Source: Streptomyces sp. NRRL S-244 (GTDB lineage: Bacteria; Actinomycetota; Actinomycetes; Streptomycetales; Streptomycetaceae). From it: DNA of 64,000 nucleotides. The stretch covers positions 87,871 through 151,870 of the forward strand of contig NZ_JOCX01000031.1 of assembly GCF_000717915.1 (NCBI RefSeq), in the 5' to 3' direction. The notes under the pieces were generated by a model. It did no database searches. It was not told the origin of the DNA and worked only from the letters and a program-made list of their open reading frames with translations. Below are positions 57,181-64,000 of the stretch, piece after piece. Within the stretch, counting starts at the first letter, position 1. The number at the start of each line of letters is the position of its first letter. A program made the position numbers and the translations under genes.

Positions 57181-57202
57181 TCCTGGTCGTGGGTGACCAG
57201 GA
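57181..57202 (-). terminator. Hairpin after the phosphonate transporter operon
   Basis: A perfect 8-bp stem TCCTGGTC / GACCAGGA with a 6-base loop, 10 bases beyond the minus-strand stop of the substrate-binding gene. Confidence 0.45.
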
Positions 57203-57211
57203 GGCGACCAA

Positions 57212-58306
57212 TCAGCTGCCGGTTGCCGACTTCCACGCGTCGACGTAGCTCGCCAGGTTCTTGTCGATGTCGGCCCAGTCCGGCTCGAAGACCTCGACGC
57301 CGGTCATCAGCTTGGTGAGCTCGACGGCGTTGGCGTCGGTCGGCTTGACGTCGGTGCGCGCGGGGAAGCCGCCGCCGACCTCGCTGACCAGCTTCTGGGC
57401 GTCCTCGCTGAGCAGGAAGTCGAGGAGCTTCTTGCCGTTCTCGGTGTGCGGGGCCTTGTCGACCAGGCCGGCCGCGTACGGCAGGGCGAAGGTGGTCGGC
57501 TTGCCGCCGTCCTTGGCCGGGAACCAGATGCCCAGGTTCGGCATGGACTTGGACTGCGCGAAGTTCATCTGGACGTCGCCGTTGGCGACGAGCAGCTCGC
57601 CCTTGTCGGTCTTCGGCGCGAGCTTGCTGGTGGAGGAGGACGGGCCGACGTTGTTGGCCTGGAGCTTCTTCAGGTACTCCAGCGCCGGCTCCTTGCCGCC
57701 GAAGTCGTGCATCGCCTTGACGAGGACGGCGGTGCCGTCGCCCGCGACACCCGGGGTGGAGTACTGGAGCTTGCCCTTGTATTCGGCGTCCAGCAGCTCT
57801 TCCCAGGTCTTGGGCGCGTCCGTGAGCTCCTTCTTGTTGTAGACGAAGCCGAAGTAGTTGTTGACGACCGAGGTCCACTTGCCGTCGGTGGCCTTGTTGG
57901 TGCCGTTGACCTTCTCCGAACCCTGCGGCTTGTAGGCCTGGAGGAGGCCCTTGCCGTCCGCCTGCTGGATGAACGGCGGGAGGGTGACGATCACGTCGGC
58001 CTGGGTGTTGGTCTTCTCGCGGACGGCGCGCTGCACCATCTCGCCCGAGCCGCCCTCGACGTACTTGACCTGGATGCCGGTCTTCTTCGTGAACTCGGCG
58101 AAGACCTTGTCGTACCAGCCGTCGCCCTTCTCGCTCTTGAGGCCGTCGGCGCTGTAGACCGTGACGATCTTCTCGCCGCCGCCCTTGGACTCGGCGGCGG
58201 TGGTCGAGCCGCCGCAGGCGGTGAGGCCGCCGGCGAGGGCGAGGCTGCCGGTGACGGCGGCGGTGGCACGGAGGAGGTTGCGACGACCGGCGGGGGTTCT
58301 GGACAT
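57212..58306 (-). CDS. 2-aminoethylphosphonate-type ABC transporter substrate-binding lipoprotein
   Basis: A 364-residue exported lipoprotein with an Arg-rich start (SRTPAGRRNLLRATAAVTGS) and lipobox LTAC near residue 31. The mature part is a class of periplasmic-binding fold used for iron and phosphonate (PhnS-like): KIVTVYSADGLKSEKGDGWY, DVIVTLPPFIQQADGKG, GFVYNKKELTDAPKTWEELL. It is the last gene of the operon. The family plus the neighbours (phosphonatase-like hydrolase and HpnW-like oxidoreductase) make aminophosphonate the likely ligand; iron or a polyamine is less likely. Confidence 0.85.
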   Translation of the reverse strand: MSRTPAGRRNLLRATAAVTGSLALAGGLTACGGSTTAAESKGGGEKIVTVYSADGLKSEKGDGWYDKVFAEFTKKTGIQVKYVEGGSGEMVQRAVREKTNTQADVIVTLPPFIQQADGKGLLQAYKPQGSEKVNGTNKATDGKWTSVVNNYFGFVYNKKELTDAPKTWEELLDAEYKGKLQYSTPGVAGDGTAVLVKAMHDFGGKEPALEYLKKLQANNVGPSSSTSKLAPKTDKGELLVANGDVQMNFAQSKSMPNLGIWFPAKDGGKPTTFALPYAAGLVDKAPHTENGKKLLDFLLSEDAQKLVSEVGGGFPARTDVKPTDANAVELTKLMTGVEVFEPDWADIDKNLASYVDAWKSATGS

Positions 58307-58336
58307 GGGAAGAACTTCCTTACGGGGGAAAGGGAG

Positions 58337-59134
58337 TCAGCGGTACGTGGCTCTGGTGCGGATGCGGGAGACGGCCAGCAGGACCAGCAGGGTGGTGGCC
58401 ATCAGGACCACGGCGACGGCGGACCCGCCGAAGAGCGAACCGCGGTCGGTGGCGGTGAAGATCCGGACCGGGAGGGGCATCCAGTCCGGCGGGTAGAGCA
58501 TCATCGTGGCGCTCAGCTCGCCCATGGACAGGGCGAAGCAGAGTCCGGCGGCCGCCGTCAGGGACGGCAGCAAGAGGGGCAGTTTGACCCGCCACAGCAC
58601 GTACGCGGGACGGGCGCCCAGGGAGGCCGCCGCCTGTTCGTACGCGGGGTCGAGACGAACGATGGCGGCCGAAACCGACTGATGGGCAAACGCCGTGACA
58701 AGAATCGTGTGCGCCAGGATCACGATTGAGCTGGTGCCGTTGAGCAGCAGCGGGGGCTTGCTGAACGCGACCAGGACGGCGAGGCCGGCGACCACGGACG
58801 GCACGGCGACCGGCAGCATGAACAGGGCGTCCACGAACCGCTTCCCGCGCCGCTTCAGCCGGGCGGCGGCCAGCGCGGCCCAGGTCCCGACGGTGAGCGC
58901 GAGCAGGCTCGCGACGAGGGCGGTCACCAGCGAGGTGGTCAGCGCCTGGAGGGATTCGCCCTGCACGGCGGAAGCGTAGTTCTCGGTCGTCGGGCCGGAG
59001 GGGAAGGCCCCGGACCAGTGGGTGGAGAACGACGCGGTCACCACGACGAGCAGGGGCAGGGCGAAGAGGGGCAGGAAGAGGAGGCCGAACAGGCCCCAGG
59101 CGGCCCAGCGGCCGGTCTTGCTATGCACCAGCAC
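58337..59134 (-). CDS. ABC transporter permease (PhnV-like)
   Basis: A 265-residue inner-membrane permease with about six helices (WAAWGLFGLLFLPLFALPLLVVV; LTTSLVTALVASLLALTVGTW). The ABC-interaction loop is the EAA region EQAAASLGARPAYVLWRVKLPLLLPS. It starts at GTG 59134, overlapping the upstream permease gene by 14 bases. It forms the channel with the gene at 59121 and the ATPase at 60121. Specificity is set by the binding protein. Confidence 0.9.
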   Translation of the reverse strand: MLVHSKTGRWAAWGLFGLLFLPLFALPLLVVVTASFSTHWSGAFPSGPTTENYASAVQGESLQALTTSLVTALVASLLALTVGTWAALAAARLKRRGKRFVDALFMLPVAVPSVVAGLAVLVAFSKPPLLLNGTSSIVILAHTILVTAFAHQSVSAAIVRLDPAYEQAAASLGARPAYVLWRVKLPLLLPSLTAAAGLCFALSMGELSATMMLYPPDWMPLPVRIFTATDRGSLFGGSAVAVVLMATTLLVLLAVSRIRTRATYR

Positions 59135-60120
59135 GCTTGCTCACCACCCGGTAGAGGCCGAACAGGCCGACGGAAATCGCGATGTTGACGACGGCGACCA
59201 CACAGGCGGCCGAGTAGTCGGACTCCAGGATCGCCTTGCCGTAGACGAGCATCGGGAGGGTCGTGACGTCCTTGGCGCCGGTGAACAGCACGATCCCGAA
59301 CTCGTTGAGGCACATGACCAGGACGAGGCTGCCGCCGGCGGCGAGCGCCGGCAAGGCCTCGGGCAGGATCACGCGCCGGATGATCCGGGCGGGCTTCGCG
59401 CCGAGCGAGGAGGCCACCTCCAGCTGGGCGGTGTCCAGTTGGGAGAAGGCGGCGAGCAGCGGGCGCATCACGAAGGGCGTGAAGTACGTGATCTCCGCGA
59501 GGAGCACGCCCCACGGGGTGGTGAGGAAGTGGAACGGCCCCTCGGCGCTGCCGCTCACGTCGGTCCACAGCCCGTTGGCCATGCCGACCGTGCCGTAGAT
59601 GAAGAGGAGGGCGAGGGTGATGAGGAAGGAGGGGAAGGAGAGGAAGACGTCGATGAACTTCGCGACGGCCTTGGCCCCGGGGAAGGGGACGAAGGCGATG
59701 ATCAGCGCGAGTACGAAGCCGAGGACGAGGCAGCCGACGGTGGCTCCGGCGGCCAGCCAGACCGTGGTCCCGAGCGCCTCGCGGAAGGAGTGCGAGCGGA
59801 AGACGGAGGCGTACGCGTCGAAGGCGCCGCCGCCGTTCTCGGGGCTGAAGGACTGCTGGACGACCAGGGCCAGGGGGTAGAGGAAGACCAGCGCGAGCGC
59901 GGCCACGGGCGGCAGGGACCACAGCCAGCCGGGTACGGTGCGGGGCCCGCGCGCGGCATGGGCCGCGGAGCCGCCGGAGCCGCTCGGGGCTCCGGCCGGG
60001 CCGGCGGGCCCGCCCGGCGCGGAGCTCCGTACGGTCTGCTGCCGGGTCTGCGTCCCGCTCTGTGTCTGTTGTGGGGTCCGGGTCTGGTGCGGGACGGTCG
60101 TGGCGGCCGGTGCGGGGACC

Positions 60121-60128
<8 letters not shown>
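59121..60128 (-). CDS. ABC transporter permease (PhnU-like)
   Basis: A 335-residue permease. A Pro/Gln/Gly-rich N-terminus of about 65 residues, unusual for the family, precedes about six helices (VPGWLWSLPPVAALALVFLY; WLAAGATVGCLVLGFVLALI). The EAA loop is LEVASSLGAKPARIIRRVIL. ATG 60128 overlaps the ATPase gene's stop; a GTG one codon upstream is also possible. It is the partner of the permease at 58337. Confidence 0.9.
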
Positions 60129-61166
<1,038 letters not shown>

Positions 61167-61170
<4 letters not shown>

Positions 61171-61871
61171 GCCGACTCCAGCAAGGCCGCGGGCAGGTCG
61201 GCGATCGACTCCAGGACGTGGGTCGCGCCGTGCTCGGTGAGCGCCGCGCGGTCGTGGGCGCCGGTGAGGACGCCCGCCACGATCCCGGCGCCGGAGCGGC
61301 GGCCGCAGAGCATGTCGTACGCGGTGTCGCCCGCGACCACGACGTCCCGTACGTCGTCGGCGGCGCCGGTGCGCAGGAACGCGGCGAGCACCATGTCCGG
61401 GTAGGGGCGGCCGCGGCCGCCCGCGTCGGCGGGGCAGAGGGTGAGGTCCGCCAGGCCCTGCCAGCCGAGGGCGTCGAGGATGGCGTCCTGGGTGACGCGG
61501 GCGAAGCCGGTGGTCAGCACGACGGTGCGGCCGTCGGCGCGGAGCTTCTCGATGGTCCGGCGGGCGCCGGGGATCGGGGCGATGAGCCCGCCGTCGACGA
61601 GCTCGCCGTAGGCCTCCTCGAAGGCGGAGTTGGCGCGCTGGGCCATCTCCTCCGTGCCGAAGAGGTGGCGGAAGACGGAGATCTTCGACTCGCCCATGGT
61701 GTCGCGGACGTACTGGAGCTTGGCCTCGTGGTCGGCGGTGCCCGGCTCGACGCCGATGCGCTCGGCGGCGAGCTCGAAGGCCCGCTCGACGAGGCCGCCG
61801 TCGGCGACGGTGGTGCCGGCCATGTCGAGGACGACGAGGTTGCGGTTGTTCGTTGTGCTCGCGTTGCTCAT
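61167..61871 (-). CDS. Phosphonatase-like HAD hydrolase (PhnX-like)
   Basis: A 234-residue HAD-superfamily hydrolase of the phosphonatase-like group. The nucleophile is D16 in VVLDMAGTTV, the family's MAGTT form. K63 in TMGESKISVFRHL is in the position of the Schiff-base lysine of phosphonoacetaldehyde hydrolase, judging by the surrounding MGxxKI pattern. Motif II is TTGFAR and motif IV VVVAGDTAYDMLCG. It would cleave the C-P bond of phosphonoacetaldehyde or a close relative. It lies between the oxidoreductase (5-base gap) and the ATPase (4-base overlap), so it is tightly coupled. Confidence 0.88.
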
Positions 61872-61876
61872 GTTCC

Positions 61877-62998
61877 CTACCAGCCCAGTTCGTTCGCGGT
61901 GGTCTCGGCTATGGCGGGCGAGCAGGTCATCCCGCGGCCGCCGGGTCCGGTCACCAGCCAGACGCCGTCGGCCACCTGCTGGCGGTGGACGACGCGGGTG
62001 GTGTCGGTGCATTGCGCGTACACGCCCGCCCAGCGGTGCCGGATCTTCGGCAGCGGGCGGCCCAGGAAGGACTCGACGACCTCGGTGAGGTACTCGTACG
62101 GGTCTTCGAGGGTGTCGAACGCGAAGGGGTGCTCGTACTCGTGGGTGTCGCCGATGGTCAGTCCGCCGTCCTGGCGCTGGACCATCAGCAGCTGCATCTT
62201 GTGCGCGGCGGCGACCGGCGCCTGCGCCTGCCCGGCGTTGAGGGCGTCGAGGGCCTCGCTCTTGTAGGCGGGGTAGTAGCGGAAGCTGTCGGCGTCCGCG
62301 ATGGAGGTGGTGAGCTCCTCGCCGAGCGGGGCGGTCTGCATCATCTGGAGCCGGACGCGGCGCACGGGCAGGTCGGGGACCAGCTCGCGGACCATGCCGG
62401 ACAGCCAGGCGCCGGTGGCGAGGACGACGGCGTCGCCCCGGTGGACGTCACCGTGGTCGTCGCGGACGGCGCCGTTGCCGACGACCTCGCGCACCTCCCG
62501 TCCGGGCAGGAAGGTGTAACGGCCGCTCGCCTTGAGGGCCTCGCGCAGGTGGAGCTGGGCGGTGCGCGGTTCGACGGCCGCGTCCCGCTCGCACCACAGG
62601 GCGGCCTCGAAGGTGCCGCGCAGGGCGGGGTTGATCTCCCGGGCCTGCGCGGCGGTGACCAGTTCGTAGCCCCGGGCGGCGGCGTCGGGGCGGGCGGCGG
62701 CCGCCTCGGCGACCGCGTACTCACGGGCATTGCGCACCGGGGTGAGGGAGCCGATCGCACGGAAGCCCAGGCCGGGCACCTCCGCGCCGATCCGCTCCCA
62801 GAGCTCGCGGGCCCGCAGGGCGGTGTCGAGCTCCTCGCCCCCGGCCCGTCCACTGACCCAGATCTGGCCGAAATTGCGCAGCGACGCGCCGCGGGCCTCC
62901 GCCTCTCGCTCGATCTGGACGACCTCGTGGCCGCGTTCGACTGCTTGCCAGGCGTGCATGGTGCCGACCACGCCGCCTCCGACGACTATGACTCTCAC
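61877..62998 (-). CDS. FAD-dependent aminophosphonate oxidoreductase (HpnW-like)
   Basis: A 373-residue DAO-family flavoenzyme. The FAD-binding start is VRVIVVGGGVVGTMHAWQAV and the ribose-binding acidic residue is in VQIERE. RNFGQIWVSGRAGGEELD and GPGGRGMTCSPAIAETTANE are near the substrate and flavin sites. TIGR-type knowledge: this clade accompanies phosphonatase-like hydrolases and oxidatively deaminates an aminophosphonate. It is first in the six-gene operon. GTG 62998 is preferred over GTG 63007 because it puts the FAD motif at residue 2; the difference is three codons. The exact substrate is not fixed by sequence alone. Confidence 0.85.
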   Translation of the reverse strand: MRVIVVGGGVVGTMHAWQAVERGHEVVQIEREAEARGASLRNFGQIWVSGRAGGEELDTALRARELWERIGAEVPGLGFRAIGSLTPVRNAREYAVAEAAAARPDAAARGYELVTAAQAREINPALRGTFEAALWCERDAAVEPRTAQLHLREALKASGRYTFLPGREVREVVGNGAVRDDHGDVHRGDAVVLATGAWLSGMVRELVPDLPVRRVRLQMMQTAPLGEELTTSIADADSFRYYPAYKSEALDALNAGQAQAPVAAAHKMQLLMVQRQDGGLTIGDTHEYEHPFAFDTLEDPYEYLTEVVESFLGRPLPKIRHRWAGVYAQCTDTTRVVHRQQVADGVWLVTGPGGRGMTCSPAIAETTANELGW

Positions 62999-63071
62999 GT
63001 GCCCCACGGTGGCCGTGCCCCGTGGACCGGGGGGATCGCGACGGCAACGGGACGGTGAACAGACCTCGACG

Positions 63072-63089
63072 CTTGGACTAGACCCGTTA
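63072..63089. promoter_or_regulatory. Operator-like motif upstream of the phosphonate operon
   Basis: CTTGGACTAGACCCGTTA, 74 bases before the oxidoreductase start, between it and the end of the regulator gene. It has GGACTAGACC at its centre, like dre and PhnF sites, and 14 of 18 positions in common with 57149-57166. Confidence 0.65.
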
Positions 63090-63145
63090 CCTTCCCGTGA
63101 TCTCGATACGCCCCTTTTCGCCGCCTTGCACTGATCCGCTCGGGA

Positions 63146-63910
63146 CTATTCGGGCCGCAGGTGGGTCGTGAAGCTGAACCGGTCACCACGGTAGAGCGAA
63201 CGCACGCGCTCCAGCGGACGCCCGTCCTGGTCCCGCGAGAACCGGTGGATGAGCAGCATGGGGAGGGCGGGCGGGGTGCCGATCAGGAGGGCCTCGCGGG
63301 GGGTGGCAAGGACGGTCTCCAGCTTCTCGTCGGCGTCCCCGAAGGAGATCCCGAGCCGGTCGAGGAGGTACCCGTAGAAGGAGGAGTCGGGCGGGAACTC
63401 GCTGTCGAGGCGGGGCGCCCGCGCCACCCGGATGTACGTGCTCTCCAGGCCGACCCGCTCGTCGTCGGCGAGCAGCACGCGCTCCAGGTGCCAGACGGGC
63501 TCGCCGGGCTCGGCTCCGATGCCGGGGGCCAGCTCGGGCGGGCAGGGGAACTGCTCCAGCCCGATGAGGTTACGGCCAGGGCGGCGGCCCTGGCGGCGTA
63601 CGCCCTCGGTGTAGCTCGCGAGGGAGAGGGGCTGTTCGAGCTTCGGGCCGGCGACGACGGTGCCGCGGCCGGAGCGGCGGAGCCGGCCCTCCAGGAGCAG
63701 CTCGCGCAGGGCCTGCCGTACGGTCTCGCGGGACACCTCGTACCGCTCGGCGAGATCCCGCTCGGTGGGCAGCAGGCCGCCCTCGCCGAGGTCGTCGAGA
63801 AGGTCCGCGATGAGGGCCTTGACGGCGTAGTACTTGGGGATGCGGCCGTGCTCCGGGATGCCGGAACGGACGGGCGAGCCGGGGCGGTGGTGCAGGTTCT
63901 GTTCTTCCAC
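63146..63910 (-). CDS. DasR-like GntR/HutC transcriptional regulator
   Basis: A 254-residue regulator. The N-terminal winged helix, about residues 25-92, reads RIPKYYAVKALIADLLDDLG, LPTERDLAERYEVSRETVRQ and GRLRRSGRGTVVAGPK. The C-terminal UTRA effector domain, about 100-250, has LASYTEGVRRQGRRPG, YIRVARAPRLDSEFP and VRSLYRGDRFSFTTHLRPE. It resembles DasR in length and in both domains but is a different protein. It lies upstream of the phosphonate operon in the same direction and probably controls it via the motif at 63072, with an aminophosphonate or breakdown product as ligand. Confidence 0.9.
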   Translation of the reverse strand: MEEQNLHHRPGSPVRSGIPEHGRIPKYYAVKALIADLLDDLGEGGLLPTERDLAERYEVSRETVRQALRELLLEGRLRRSGRGTVVAGPKLEQPLSLASYTEGVRRQGRRPGRNLIGLEQFPCPPELAPGIGAEPGEPVWHLERVLLADDERVGLESTYIRVARAPRLDSEFPPDSSFYGYLLDRLGISFGDADEKLETVLATPREALLIGTPPALPMLLIHRFSRDQDGRPLERVRSLYRGDRFSFTTHLRPE

Positions 63911-63953
63911 CCTGGGACTGTACGCGGGCCGGGTGTACGGAGATCAGCGCGCC

Positions 63954-64000
63954 GGGGTACCGGGAGTGCGGGGGGTACCGGGGGTGCGGGGGGTGTCGGG
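63954..64000. repeat. 18-bp direct repeats upstream of the GntR gene
   Basis: Two near-identical 18-base units GGGGTACCGGGAGTGCGG and GGGGTACCGGGGGTGCGG (63954, 63972) and a degenerate third at the window edge. They lie about 45 bases upstream of the regulator start; the repeat may continue outside the window. Confidence 0.7.

Overview
The window is high-GC actinobacterial DNA, almost certainly from a Streptomyces. Codon third positions are strongly G/C-biased and ATGA/GTGA gene overlaps are common. Several neighbourhoods match, from memory, a conserved Streptomyces core region: desB-desC-desD, then a GH20 hexosaminidase and glmS, then adpA-orn-tRNA-His, then a PAS-GGDEF-EAL protein. I see no CRISPR array, phage block, integrase or transposase. 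Coordinates and starts were chosen by reading the sequence; no database search was run.

Layout. 1-3168: desferrioxamine genes, with desB cut by the window edge. 3299-8127: chitin/GlcNAc metabolism (hexosaminidase, glmS) with DasR-type (dre) sites. 8226-12656: acetate transporter, universal stress protein, adpA, orn and tRNA-His. 12735-16638: two tandem secreted proteins with peptidoglycan-hydrolase heads and FG-GAP/VCBS repeats, separated by a poly-G block that looks like an assembly fault and has removed the 3' end of one gene. 16700-18433: a tiny secreted peptide with three VIGWD motifs, a coupled 88-residue gene and a divergent TrmB/LuxR-type regulator. I do not recognise this system. 18462-28496: membrane, redox and regulatory genes, including a MarR/NmrA pair, a two-component system and a cold-shock protein. 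28614-33499: a PAP2 protein, then an operon for a predicted Fe-S PD-(D/E)XK nuclease, an unknown protein and a UPF1-like SF1 helicase, read from a promoter that looks DNA-damage inducible. 34127-41237: primase-like protein, tRNA-Lys, secreted M6 protease, c-di-GMP enzyme, DUF1326/DUF2182 pair and XRE/DUF397 pair. 41405-48050: GH18 chitinase and AA10 LPMO, each with dre sites, flanking an oxidoreductase, an IclR regulator, a second tRNA-Lys and an acyl-CoA synthetase. 48226-54456: a very large SPFH protein, an NlpC/P60-like protein, a third tRNA-Lys, and a class F sortase with a probable substrate. 54536-63910: a HAD phosphatase, a secreted alkaline-phosphatase-family enzyme, a complete aminophosphonate uptake and catabolism operon, and its DasR-like GntR regulator.

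How it works together. Chitin is opened by the LPMO and chitinase, trimmed by the hexosaminidase, and fed into amino-sugar metabolism; four loci carry dre-like sites. The phosphonate operon and the secreted phosphatase share a second operator-like motif, suggesting one phosphorus-scavenging regulon. AdpA, the c-di-GMP enzyme and Orn (which clears pGpG) are development-linked. The adpA copy here has no TTA codon, so it should not need the bldA tRNA.
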